DNA of 64,000 nucleotides. It comes from Pseudarcicella hirudinis. GTDB lineage: Bacteria; Bacteroidota; Bacteroidia; Cytophagales; Spirosomataceae. This document shows, one piece after another, positions 52,339-60,561 of the stretch; within the stretch, counting starts at the first letter, position 1, and every line of letters starts with the position of its first letter. The position numbers and the translations under genes were made by a program. The notes under the pieces are model-generated. The model did no database searches. It was given only the letters and a program-made list of their open reading frames with translations, and had not been told where the DNA came from. The stretch lies in NCBI RefSeq assembly GCF_900115665.1, contig NZ_FOXH01000010.1, positions 124,001 through 188,000 on the forward strand, written 5' to 3'.

Positions 52339-52643
52339 ATTCTTTGGAAAGAAATAATCTTTAATAGTTAAAAACATCTTGGTTATGTAAATTGCACAAT
52401 ATTAAGATTTCGGATGAAATCTGTGTAAAACAACCTGGTAAAGTGGTCCGGATTAAACCAATTATTCTAAATTTCCTCACCAGAATCCGATAACGGGCTT
52501 TACTGAACATTTTATTTGTTGAAATTGCATTTTATTCAGATATTATCTTAAAATAACCCAAAATAAATCACATTGCTAATTTACGGTGGAGATATTTTAC
52601 GTCTTTACTGTAAAGCAGTTAAACTTTAAACATTTATTCTCTA

Positions 52644-53105
52644 ATGAAAAAAATATGCTCTCCGGCCTTAATAACCGTTATTATTGCTTTGTTCTCATTG
52701 AAATCTAACGCACAATCAATCAGTTATTACCCTTTTAATTCTATTCTTTCGGTGGCAACCAACCCTTCAAACGCACTTTGGGCAGATTTCCGTTTGCAAA
52801 TGAATTCAGCAACTTCTACTTTAAATACTGAGGTGGCTCCTATGATAAATGTTGCTTTTACAAGAAATGCTAATTTTTATGTTGGCGGCGGAGTTAATTT
52901 TGGTGTGCTGGGTTATGTAGTGAATAAAGACAAAATTGTAAAAGGATTTTTTGGAAGTATAGGGACTAGGGCATACCCATTTGAAAAAGCGCAGAGAGTT
53001 GGTATAAACTTTGAATTATCTCCTTATGTTGACAGAAATGGAGAAAGCGGACTTTTGAGAGCCTGGTTTGGGGTAAGCTATAATTTCGGACGTTCAAATA
53101 ACTAG
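52644..53105 (+). CDS. Small outer-membrane beta-barrel-like protein
   Basis: A 153-residue protein with a signal peptide (ALITVIIALFSLKSNAQ, cleavage after residue 24). Strand-like repeats follow (SISYYPFNSILSVATNPSNALWADFRLQMN, NFYVGGGVNFGVLGYV, VGINFELSPYVDR) and an aromatic terminal strand LRAWFGVSYNFGR. Its size suggests an 8-strand barrel. No named family is recognised. It is preceded by a long AT-rich gap and followed by a region with a possible small ORF on the other strand. Confidence 0.68.
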   Translation: MKKICSPALITVIIALFSLKSNAQSISYYPFNSILSVATNPSNALWADFRLQMNSATSTLNTEVAPMINVAFTRNANFYVGGGVNFGVLGYVVNKDKIVKGFFGSIGTRAYPFEKAQRVGINFELSPYVDRNGESGLLRAWFGVSYNFGRSNN

Positions 53106-53119
53106 AAAGAGAATAAATT

Positions 53120-53227
53120 TCAGGAATCTTCTCTTTTTATAAATACAAAAAACAACATAAACAAGGCAGCAAATAAGAATGGAACCAGGAGAATAGAAGC
53201 CAAAGATCTGAACATTTTGCCCTTCAT
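53120..53227 (-). CDS. Possible small single-helix membrane protein (35 aa)
   Basis: A short open frame: ATG, then MKGKMFRSLASILLVPFLFA and 15 more residues ending KREDS. It has a positively charged N-terminus, one transmembrane helix of about 20 residues, and a charged tail, the layout of a typical small membrane protein. The frame lies in an otherwise empty gap. No homologue is known to me and no consensus promoter was found, so it is a candidate only. Confidence 0.35.
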   Translation of the reverse strand: MKGKMFRSLASILLVPFLFAALFMLFFVFIKREDS

Positions 53228-53304
53228 GTTAATTGAGATTTAAATTTTGCCTTTTGACAGTTCTCACTGCCGAAGGATTAATTTGGTATAGAAAATATTT
53301 TAAC

Positions 53305-53349
53305 AATAAAAAAGGTCTTGTTTCCGCATGAAACAAGACCTTTTTTATT
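53305..53349. terminator. Bidirectional terminator, perfect 20-bp stem
   Basis: AATAAAAAAGGTCTTGTTTC (53305-53324) pairs perfectly with 53330-53349 across a 5-base loop. It ends the LytTR gene, whose stop lies inside it. Confidence 0.9.
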
Positions 53350-54055
53350 GGCCGATGGCTTTGAAAAAATCTTCTGAATAATGCTCACTCACCGGGATTT
53401 GGGCCGTACCGATTTTTATTTTCAGATTTCTGATTGACTCGATTTTATCCAGGGAAATAATGAATGATTTGTGAACCCTGAAAAATCCGGCAGAAGGAAG
53501 CTTCTCTTCAATTCCTTTCATGGTCATTCGGGTAATAACAGGTTTGGCAGAACTGTTTACATGAATTTTAATGTAATCTTTGAGTCCTTCAATAAACGTT
53601 ATTTCATTAATCTTAATCTTCACCAGAGAGTAATCTGCGTTGACAAAAATCGAATCTGAAACAGGTTCAACGATTTCAGCGGTTTGTTTGCCAGATCTTA
53701 AATTGTATAACTCATAGGCTTTATTTACAGCTTTAAGAAACCTCTCAAAATCGATCGGTTTAAGCAGATAATCAATTACATCAAGGTTGAAACCTTCTAA
53801 AGCATATTGCTGATAAGCTGTTACAAAAATCACCATAGGACTGTTTTTCAGACTCTGGAGAAATTGTACGCCTGTAATTCCGGGCATTTGAATGTCAAGA
53901 AAGATCAGGTCGATATGCTCTTTTTGAAGAACATCTACCGCCTCAAAAGCATTTTTACAACGCTTAATCAGATTCAAAAAAGGAATTTTCTGAATATTAT
54001 CCTCAAGTAAATCAAGGGCGAGACTTTCGTCATCTACTGCGATACAATTTAACAT
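53345..54055 (-). CDS. LytTR-family response regulator
   Basis: A 236-residue two-component regulator. The receiver domain begins MLNCIAVDDESLALDLL, with acidic pocket residues D8-D9, phospho-acceptor D54 in DLIFLDIQMPGI and Lys in YLLKPIDFERF. The LytTR DNA-binding domain follows (about 137-232; SLVKIKINEITFIEGLKDYIKIHV, FFRVHKSFIISLDKI). The frame extends to 54157, but MLNCIAVDDE is the family start. It lies 144 bases after the sensor kinase gene on the same strand, forming a LytS/LytR-like pair. Confidence 0.93.
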   Translation of the reverse strand: MLNCIAVDDESLALDLLEDNIQKIPFLNLIKRCKNAFEAVDVLQKEHIDLIFLDIQMPGITGVQFLQSLKNSPMVIFVTAYQQYALEGFNLDVIDYLLKPIDFERFLKAVNKAYELYNLRSGKQTAEIVEPVSDSIFVNADYSLVKIKINEITFIEGLKDYIKIHVNSSAKPVITRMTMKGIEEKLPSAGFFRVHKSFIISLDKIESIRNLKIKIGTAQIPVSEHYSEDFFKAIGQ

Positions 54056-54199
54056 ATTCTTTAAGTAAAGTCTGGGGAAAAAACTCAGCTTTTGGGCTTT
54101 CACTCCAAAAATAGTGTGTAACTCCTGGTTTTCAATATGAGCGGGAAGAAATGGCATATAATCAAAGGCACATAAAGCTAAAAATTGCCTGAGATCGTT

Positions 54200-55228
54200 T
54201 TAATCATTACCAATAATCAAAGTAACCTCGTACCAGTCTTCCTGTTCACTGATAATCAGATTATGGCTTTCAGGATAGAGTAATTCCAATCTTCGTTTTA
54301 CATTATTCAGGCCAATGCCGGAGCTTCCGTCTTTTGTTTCCTTGAATTGATGATTAAATTTATTCCGAACCATAAATACAAGTTTGTGATCTTCCACACC
54401 AAGGAATACTTCTATCAAAGGCCTCTCAATCATGCCGACCCCGTGTTTAAACGCATTTTCGACAAAAGGGATGAGTAGCATCGGTTCGATACTTTTATCT
54501 TCTGTAATAAGCCCATGCTCAAATTTTACCTCTACATCATCTCCGAATCGGATTTTTTGAAGCTCAATATAACTTTGCAAATACTTATATTCTCTTTGTA
54601 ATGAAACTTTTGCATCGTCAGATTCGTACAGCATATAACGCATTAATTCCGATAATTTTATCACTACTGGTTCAACCATCTGAGGTTTTCTTCTCGACAA
54701 TGAAACAATACTGTTCAACACATTAAACATGAAATGCGGACTGATCTGTGATCTCAGAAATGATAATTCTGATTTTAATCGTTCATTTTCACGTTCTTTT
54801 CTGAAGTCTTCCTCCTGCAAGTTATCTGAAAGAATCCTGTAGCTGGTACTGATGGCAAGAATAAAAAGGATTTGAAAGGCAGTTCCGAAACCTGGCAATA
54901 TACGATAGTTAATACTGTCATTAAGAAGAAATTGTCTCAGAAAGGAATTAAACAAAATCAATAGAAAGATGGTAGCAATAATCGAAATACAATACATGTA
55001 AAATCCTTTTATTTTCAGGATTTTCGGAATCAGGAAATTGGTGTTGAAATAAAAGAAGGGGATGTTTGTAAGACTTAGTACCGAAAAGTAATAAGTCGGA
55101 ATTACAATTTTAGGATTATAATTATTAGCAGTCGGAGCCTTTAACAAGTAAGGCAAAGCCATAATGAATGTCCAGAAAATGACATGCAAAAGTAAAATTT
55201 GATTCCTTGTTAATTTATAAGTAGTCAC
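54200..55228 (-). CDS. Sensor histidine kinase, LytS/YehU type
   Basis: A 342-residue membrane kinase with four predicted helices in the first 140 residues (LLHVIFWTFIMALPYLL, YYFSVLSLTNIPFFYF, YCISIIATIFLLILF, AFQILFILAISTSY). The His_kinase box FLRSQISPHFMFNVLNSIVSLS carries the phospho-accepting His. The HATPase region has PMLLIPFVENAFKHG (N box) and GIGLNNVKRRLELLY (G box). The stimulus is unknown. It is upstream of, and co-oriented with, its LytTR response regulator. Confidence 0.94.
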   Translation of the reverse strand: MTTYKLTRNQILLLHVIFWTFIMALPYLLKAPTANNYNPKIVIPTYYFSVLSLTNIPFFYFNTNFLIPKILKIKGFYMYCISIIATIFLLILFNSFLRQFLLNDSINYRILPGFGTAFQILFILAISTSYRILSDNLQEEDFRKERENERLKSELSFLRSQISPHFMFNVLNSIVSLSRRKPQMVEPVVIKLSELMRYMLYESDDAKVSLQREYKYLQSYIELQKIRFGDDVEVKFEHGLITEDKSIEPMLLIPFVENAFKHGVGMIERPLIEVFLGVEDHKLVFMVRNKFNHQFKETKDGSSGIGLNNVKRRLELLYPESHNLIISEQEDWYEVTLIIGND

Positions 55229-55299
55229 TTGTCTGCGCTATGAAGATGATCTTAAGAAAAATAAAATGATTTCTATGATTGTTTATGTGTAATTTTCAA

Positions 55300-55330
55300 C
55301 AAACATACTTAAAGATGTTTGCCTCAGCAA
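55300..55330 (-). promoter_or_regulatory. Promoter of the LytS/LytR-like pair
   Basis: On the minus strand, TTG (55328-55330), 20 bp, then TATGTTTG (55300-55307) match the phylum consensus, about 72 bases before the kinase ATG. Confidence 0.5.
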
Positions 55331-55347
55331 TATAAGACTACAACGAA

Positions 55348-55479
55348 ATGGATTTTGAAGATGAATACCTGATTTCCATAGATAAGACCAATTGGTTATT
55401 GAACCTGAGAAGACCTCTTTTCTCTGATATGCTTCTGATTTTCGGGAATTTATTCAAAATAATACCTGAAATAAGATAG
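55348..55479 (+). CDS. Possible 43-residue ORF, perhaps a gene remnant
   Basis: An ATG-started frame of 43 residues (MDFEDEYLISIDKTNWLLNL, then RRPLFSDMLLIFGNLFKIIPEIR). The order, an acidic start then W-L-N-x-R-x-P-x-F-S-D, faintly resembles the beginning of PAP2-type phosphatases. It could be a decayed start of such a gene, or chance. It occupies the 331-base gap between the sensor kinase and the ECF sigma gene. Confidence 0.22.
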   Translation: MDFEDEYLISIDKTNWLLNLRRPLFSDMLLIFGNLFKIIPEIR

Positions 55480-55539
55480 GGGATATATTATTTTTAATTG
55501 TCTTTAGTAACGAACCTGTGAAGTTTCATTAAGGAATTG

Positions 55540-55547
55540 TATTTTTG
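55540..55547 (+). promoter_or_regulatory. -7 element immediately before ECF sigma gene
   Basis: TATTTTTG matches TAnnTTTG and would start transcription only about 6 bases before the annotated ATG, giving an almost leaderless mRNA. Confidence 0.45.
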
Positions 55548-55559
55548 CAAGCGAATTAA

Positions 55560-56153
55560 ATGGTAAACCTCTTTTTTAAAGTTTTGCAAATTTCTGAAAC
55601 TGATATTCTAAATGAAATCCAACAGGGCAATGAGCGTGTTTTCGAAATGATTTTTCGGAAATATTATCAGTCTTTGTCGAATTATGCCTTCAGTTTTTTG
55701 AAGGATATGGACGATTCTGAGGAAATTGTTCAGGGGGTGTTTCTAAAACTTTGGGAACAAAGAGAGAGTATTGAAATCTCGGTTTCTTTAAAATCGTATT
55801 TATACAGGGCAGTTCATAATACTTGCCTTAACAGAATTAAACACCTGAAAATACAGGATGTTTATAAAGAATACAATGCGGAATTTCTTGAGGAAACATA
55901 TGATTCTGCAACGGACTTACTTTATAAAAACGAACTTGAAAAGCGGATTGCTGATGCTTTGAATAAGTTACCGGAACAATGCAGATTGATTTTCAAACTG
56001 AGTAGATTTGAAGAACTCAAATATCAGGAAATAGCAGATCAGCTGGGACTTTCCATAAAAACGGTCGAAAATCAGATTGGTAAGGCCCTCAGGATTATGA
56101 GAACAGAACTTTCAGATTATCTCATTATTTTATTGATTATACATTTTTTTTAA
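55560..56153 (+). CDS. ECF RNA polymerase sigma factor
   Basis: A 197-residue sigma-70 family factor of the extracytoplasmic type. Region 2 spans about 32-100 (FEMIFRKYYQSLSNYAFSFLKDMDDSEEIVQGVFLKLWEQRE). Region 4 spans about 125-180 (NKLPEQCRLIFKLSRFEELKYQEIADQLGLSIKTVENQIGKALRIM). A hydrophobic C-terminal tail (YLIILLIIHFF) is unusual and could touch the membrane. The next gene is its FecR-type anti-sigma factor, so it should direct genes of this cell-surface signalling locus. The N-terminal 10 residues are doubtful because the promoter lies so close. Confidence 0.94.
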   Translation: MVNLFFKVLQISETDILNEIQQGNERVFEMIFRKYYQSLSNYAFSFLKDMDDSEEIVQGVFLKLWEQRESIEISVSLKSYLYRAVHNTCLNRIKHLKIQDVYKEYNAEFLEETYDSATDLLYKNELEKRIADALNKLPEQCRLIFKLSRFEELKYQEIADQLGLSIKTVENQIGKALRIMRTELSDYLIILLIIHFF

Positions 56154-56227
56154 TAAATTAATCACAGATATTTTAACATTTTAGCAATCCGGCCACTTTA
56201 ATATTTATTGAGGTTTTAAAATTAAGA

Positions 56228-57259
56228 ATGAAGATTACTCCTGAAAATATAGACGAACTTTTGGCAAAATACTTTGCTGAGGAGGGTGAACACTCTGAAA
56301 AAGAGTCTGTAGATGAATGGGTCGCTTCTGATAAAGCCAATCTTGATCTCTTTGAGAAGAGCGAAAAAGTATGGGACCTCAGTAAACAGTTGAAATCAGA
56401 GAGAACGGTTGATGTGGATGCGGGCTGGATGAAATTGAAGTGTTGTTTGTCTGACAAAAAAGAGCCTGATAATGAGGGTGTTGTTATGGAAGATAAACAG
56501 CCTCAGATTATTAGCCTTGAAAGAAAAAGAAATGTATTCCCTCTTTTCAGAATTGCTGCCGGAATATTACTGGTTTTAGGCATGGGATTAGCGGCCTATT
56601 ATTTTACCCGTCCTCAACTTACCGAACAACTTACTTTTGCTACAAAAAATACTTCCGGAGAGAAAATACTTCCGGATGGCACCGTTATATTCCTGAATAA
56701 AAATTCCCTGATTTCATATCCTGCTTCGTTTGACGGAGATATCCGGGAGGTGAAATTAACAGGGGAGGCTTTCTTTAATGTAAAAAGAGATGAAAAGCAT
56801 CCATTTATAATAAAAGCAAACGGAACAGAAATAAAAGTACTGGGAACTTCCTTTAATGTAAAGGCATATAGTTCTAATGTAGAAGTAGTAGTAGAGTCAG
56901 GAAAGGTACAGTTCTCTAAAAATACACAGAAAGTTCTTTTAATTAAAGGGGACAAAGCAGTGGTCACTGAAGGGAAAGACTTTATTGAAAAATCTGAAAA
57001 TACTGATGAAAATATTTTAACCTACAAAACGCAGAAGCTGATCTTTGAAAAGACTTCATTAGAGCAGGTTGCACTTACGCTGACAGAAGTTTATGGGGTT
57101 CCGGTTACTTTGAGCCCTAATTTAAAAAATTGTAAACTGACTGCTACTTTCGAAAAAGAGAAATTTGAAAGCATTCTTGACGTTATAGCAGAAACACTCA
57201 CCCTATCGATCGACAAGAAAGACAATCAGATTTATCTTGATGGGAAAGGTTGTGAATAA
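56228..57259 (+). CDS. FecR-family anti-sigma factor
   Basis: A 343-residue single-pass inner-membrane regulator. The cytoplasmic N-terminus (about 1-95; PENIDELLAKYFAEEGEHSEKE) would hold the sigma factor. A transmembrane helix follows at about 103-125 (LFRIAAGILLVLGMGLAAYYF), then the periplasmic FecR domain (about 130-240; TSGEKILPDGTVIFLNKNSLISYPASF, VKLTGEAFFNVKRDEKHPFIIKANGTEIKVLGTSFNVKAY). The C-terminal DUF4974 domain (about 265-340) would bind the STN domain of the partner encoded next. Confidence 0.94.
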   Translation: MKITPENIDELLAKYFAEEGEHSEKESVDEWVASDKANLDLFEKSEKVWDLSKQLKSERTVDVDAGWMKLKCCLSDKKEPDNEGVVMEDKQPQIISLERKRNVFPLFRIAAGILLVLGMGLAAYYFTRPQLTEQLTFATKNTSGEKILPDGTVIFLNKNSLISYPASFDGDIREVKLTGEAFFNVKRDEKHPFIIKANGTEIKVLGTSFNVKAYSSNVEVVVESGKVQFSKNTQKVLLIKGDKAVVTEGKDFIEKSENTDENILTYKTQKLIFEKTSLEQVALTLTEVYGVPVTLSPNLKNCKLTATFEKEKFESILDVIAETLTLSIDKKDNQIYLDGKGCE

Positions 57260-57280
57260 TTAATCCCCCATTCTTAACCA

Positions 57281-59149
57281 ATGACCAACTTTTTGCAAAT
57301 TCTACGCAAGATTACATACCCCGGTCATTTCATTGCTGTTTTTCTATATTTTGCCTCCAATAGTTATGCACAATCCGGCTTATTAGACAAGCCTGTTACG
57401 GTCAAAGCTTATAATGAGCGCCTTACAAATATTCTTGACCTGATTGCTGCTCAGGGGAACTTTAACTTTTCATATAATTCAAATCTTATTGAAGACCGAA
57501 GGATTGATTTGACCGCTGTTAACAAACCAGTCAGGGAAATTCTTAATGTTATTTTTAAGGGTACCGTTAGTTATAAAGTCCGCGGAAATTATGTGATTTT
57601 GATAAAAGTCAGATCTAATGAAGAAAGGAATATCAGTTTTTTTGTAAGTGGTTATGTCGTTGATGATGAAACAGGTAGTGCTTTATCAGATGTCAGTATT
57701 TTTGATAAGGTTAATTTGTATTCTGCGTTGACGAATAAAAATGGCTATTACAAAATTAAAGTCCACTCGCAGGACCTTCCTGTGAAGCTGATTATTGAAA
57801 AGACCTCCTATGAAAAACAATTTCTGTGGATAAGATCAGCTAATAATGACTATCGTGATTTTTTCTTGAATCCTGAGATAAAACCCCAGAATGAGCAGGT
57901 TTCTCTCCCTTTCGATGATAATTCAACGGATTTTTTATCAAAACCGGATACTTTAAAGCCGATTGACCGGATTTCTGAGATTACACCTTTGCCAAGAAAT
58001 CAGGAAAATGGCCCTCCGGACTTGCTGGATATTCCATTACCGGAACTTTATTACGATTCAGTCGGATTGGGCGAAAAGCTGAAGAATCTGGTTACAAGGT
58101 TTTTTACCCAAAAGTCCCAGCGAATCCATGCCCATAACTTATCTGATACCCTTTACAGGAATTTTCAGTTATCATTATTACCATTTATCGGGACAAACCG
58201 GATGCTTTCTGGAAGTATCGACAACAGAATATCAATAAACCTTATTGCGGGCTATTCCGGAGGAGTTCGAATGGTCGAGTTTGGAGGCGTTTTTAACTTT
58301 GTGAGGAATAATGTTTCAGGAACCCAAATGGGTGGTTTTTCCAATATCGTTGGCGATAACGTAGAAGGAAATCAGTTTGCCGGGTTTGGAAATATTGTCG
58401 GAGGAATGTTTACAGGCCGTCAGTTTGCCGGATTTCTGAATGTTTCGGGAACATTTAGAAAAGGCCTTCAGATGGCTCCTTTAAATATCGTATTAAAAGA
58501 GTCTAACGGTTTACAGATGGGGGTTGTAAATTATGCTACTAAAATCGGTTTAACAGGTCATCAGGTAGGATTATTTAATCTTGCTGACTCTGCCGAAAGA
58601 GCGCCGTTTGGTCTGATCTCCATAGTCAGGAGTAATGGATACAGGCGATTTGAATTGAGTACAGATGAAAATCGTGCGGCAAATCTGTATTTCAAAACCG
58701 GAATTAAACAGTTTTATAATATTTTTATGATTGGGATTAACCCGATCCGCACACTGCCCACTGCTGATCTGGGTTATGGCATCGGAAGGGCATACCGTCT
58801 GGGAAAAGCCTGGATGTTCAATACGGATATAGTGGCTCATTTTTTTGCTGAAAATGATTATGGTGAGCATTTCAATACCGGAGGGCTTTATCAGATTGAT
58901 TTTGGTTTTGAGAAACAGATTGCCCGAAGAACAGCTGTTGTCTTTGGACCCTCCCTGAAATTTATGTCCCTGAATAATGAAGATTTGCCTTCATGGCAGA
59001 CCAAACCATTTAAAGGAATTCCTCCATACGACTCCATCCTTTCCGGAAGGGATTATACTTTTTGGATAGGAATCAACCTTGGTTTGAGAATTATGCAGAA
59101 AACAAGAATTCCGAAATTCAACAGAAAGCAAAATAGAAGCTACAATTAA
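57281..59149 (+). CDS. STN-domain surface protein with 16-residue repeats (atypical FecR partner)
   Basis: A 622-residue exported protein in the place where a SusC-like receptor is expected. It has a signal peptide (cleavage near SYAQ, 31) and an STN secretin/TonB N-terminal domain (about 36-110). A CarboxypepD_reg-like domain (about 118-200) and a Pro-rich linker (about 205-290) follow. Six regular repeats with spacing 16, 16, 16, 15 and 16 then run at about residues 345-435 (G-x-Q-M/F-x-G-F-x-N, for example GTQMGGFSN, GNQFAGFGN, GRQFAGFLN), resembling LA_2272-type surface repeats. The C-terminus looks barrel-like. No TonB-dependent plug or 22-strand barrel is present. Signal perception without import is inferred. 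Confidence 0.85.
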   Translation: MTNFLQILRKITYPGHFIAVFLYFASNSYAQSGLLDKPVTVKAYNERLTNILDLIAAQGNFNFSYNSNLIEDRRIDLTAVNKPVREILNVIFKGTVSYKVRGNYVILIKVRSNEERNISFFVSGYVVDDETGSALSDVSIFDKVNLYSALTNKNGYYKIKVHSQDLPVKLIIEKTSYEKQFLWIRSANNDYRDFFLNPEIKPQNEQVSLPFDDNSTDFLSKPDTLKPIDRISEITPLPRNQENGPPDLLDIPLPELYYDSVGLGEKLKNLVTRFFTQKSQRIHAHNLSDTLYRNFQLSLLPFIGTNRMLSGSIDNRISINLIAGYSGGVRMVEFGGVFNFVRNNVSGTQMGGFSNIVGDNVEGNQFAGFGNIVGGMFTGRQFAGFLNVSGTFRKGLQMAPLNIVLKESNGLQMGVVNYATKIGLTGHQVGLFNLADSAERAPFGLISIVRSNGYRRFELSTDENRAANLYFKTGIKQFYNIFMIGINPIRTLPTADLGYGIGRAYRLGKAWMFNTDIVAHFFAENDYGEHFNTGGLYQIDFGFEKQIARRTAVVFGPSLKFMSLNNEDLPSWQTKPFKGIPPYDSILSGRDYTFWIGINLGLRIMQKTRIPKFNRKQNRSYN

Positions 59150-59157
59150 TAACTTTG
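59150..59157 (+). promoter_or_regulatory. -7-like box before the TonB-C/TPR gene
   Basis: TAACTTTG matches TAnnTTTG, directly after the preceding stop codon and 83 bases before the next ATG. No matching -33 element, so it may be a weak internal promoter. Confidence 0.35.
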
Positions 59158-59239
59158 CGCATAAATTTTATAAATTCGGAACCTGAATAAATCAGGAAGG
59201 AATAAATATTTCTACAGTTTTATTAAACGCCGCTTTTCA

Positions 59240-60310
59240 ATGAATATCAGATCTCTTTTTTTAATACTTTTTCTGTGTCTTGGTTACAGCTCATTCGCTC
59301 AGAATGCCATAGAGAATGCTAATCAGCTTTTAGGCAACTGGGAGAAAAGCTATATGGATATGAAGGATGGCAGTAAACTGCTGGATGAATTTACTTTTCA
59401 GAAAACATCTTCACTGATTTCCTTCGGAACAAAAGGAATCGGTGCTTTTACTGAAGGGAAGACCTCGTCAAGGTTTAGATATACGATCGCAGGAAAGACA
59501 TTGGTGATGGGTGGGTTGACGTATGAGATAGAAAAACTTAATAGCGGAGAGCTGGTTTTTTCTGAAATAGACCTCAATCGTAAAGATTATCAGTTACTGA
59601 GATATCATTTTATTGCCACAAAAGATTCGCCGGAACAGTTTTTTATCAGAAAGTTTATTAATCCGAACGTGCGAATAAAAGCAGACGGCGACACGGCGTA
59701 CTTATTTTGCAGTGCAGTTCATCCTGTATTTATCGCTGACGGGAGATACGGACAGGTAACCGAGAGTTCTTTTGAAGGAACGTATCAGAATTCCTATGAT
59801 TTCATTGAACGTAGCTTTTTGTTTCCTCCCAATAAAAGTGGAAGATTCAGGATTAATTTTACCGTTACGAAAACAGGTAAGGTAGATAATATCAGGATAG
59901 CAGAGAGTACAGACTCGCTTCTTAATGCCAGATTAATTGAGGCAGTAAACAGTACCCAGAGAAAATGGATTCCGGCAGAAAGAAATGGTAAAAAGGTTGA
60001 TGTTTATTTCTTCTATGAATTTGAATATAATGCAAAACTGACGGCCGATGATGAGTTTGAATATGTGCAGTACAGTGGATTTGAAGAAAGAGCTGATGCT
60101 TTGAAGGAAAGAAAGAAATATGCCAAAGCTATTGAATTATACACCAAATGTATTCTGATGAGAGACAATGCGATTGAACCGCTTTATAAAAGAGCCGATT
60201 GTTATTTCGCTTTGAATATTGTTAAAAATGCCTGTTCTGACTGGAGTTATCTTTCAAAACTAGGACAAAAACGGGCGGAAGGATTATTTATTAAGAACTG
60301 TCTCAGGTAG
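59240..60310 (+). CDS. Secreted protein with TonB C-terminal-like domain and TPR
   Basis: A 356-residue periplasmic or surface protein. The signal peptide ends at SSFAQ (21). Residues 28-125 form a beta-rich lipocalin-like domain (LLGNWEKSYMDMKDG). Residues about 195-263 match the TonB C-terminal fold (SGRFRINFTVTKTGKVDNIRIAESTDSLLNARLIEA, RKWIPAERNGKKVDVYFFYEFEY). One or two TPR units follow (about 283-335; ALKERKKYAKAIELYTKCILM). The N-terminal membrane anchor and Pro-rich spacer of true TonB are absent, so it cannot transduce energy alone. It follows the STN protein by 90 bases and may bind it. Confidence 0.8.
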   Translation: MNIRSLFLILFLCLGYSSFAQNAIENANQLLGNWEKSYMDMKDGSKLLDEFTFQKTSSLISFGTKGIGAFTEGKTSSRFRYTIAGKTLVMGGLTYEIEKLNSGELVFSEIDLNRKDYQLLRYHFIATKDSPEQFFIRKFINPNVRIKADGDTAYLFCSAVHPVFIADGRYGQVTESSFEGTYQNSYDFIERSFLFPPNKSGRFRINFTVTKTGKVDNIRIAESTDSLLNARLIEAVNSTQRKWIPAERNGKKVDVYFFYEFEYNAKLTADDEFEYVQYSGFEERADALKERKKYAKAIELYTKCILMRDNAIEPLYKRADCYFALNIVKNACSDWSYLSKLGQKRAEGLFIKNCLR

Positions 60311-60501
60311 ATTTACCGGAAATACCGGAGAGAAGAGAGGTTTTCAGAAGAAATGTACAGTCATATCCGATATTAAGTACCTGTTATGTAGCAACTATAA
60401 AAAATTAGCATAATTTAATTGAAATTAACTTATTGATTTACAGTAAATTGTGTTGGTTTATTCTAAAAGCCAAAAGCTAAATCTTAATTCCTTTTTGCTC
60501 T

Positions 60502-60534
60502 TTGAGGTTTTGAATTTACCTTTACGTAACTTTT
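60502..60534 (+). promoter_or_regulatory. Possible sucD promoter
   Basis: TTG (60502-60504), 22 bp, then TAACTTTT (60527-60534), one mismatch from the -7 consensus, 27 bases before the sucD ATG. Nothing else is recognised between 60311 and 60501. Confidence 0.35.
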
Positions 60535-60561
60535 ACAACAATTCAAATAACGACACGAAAA

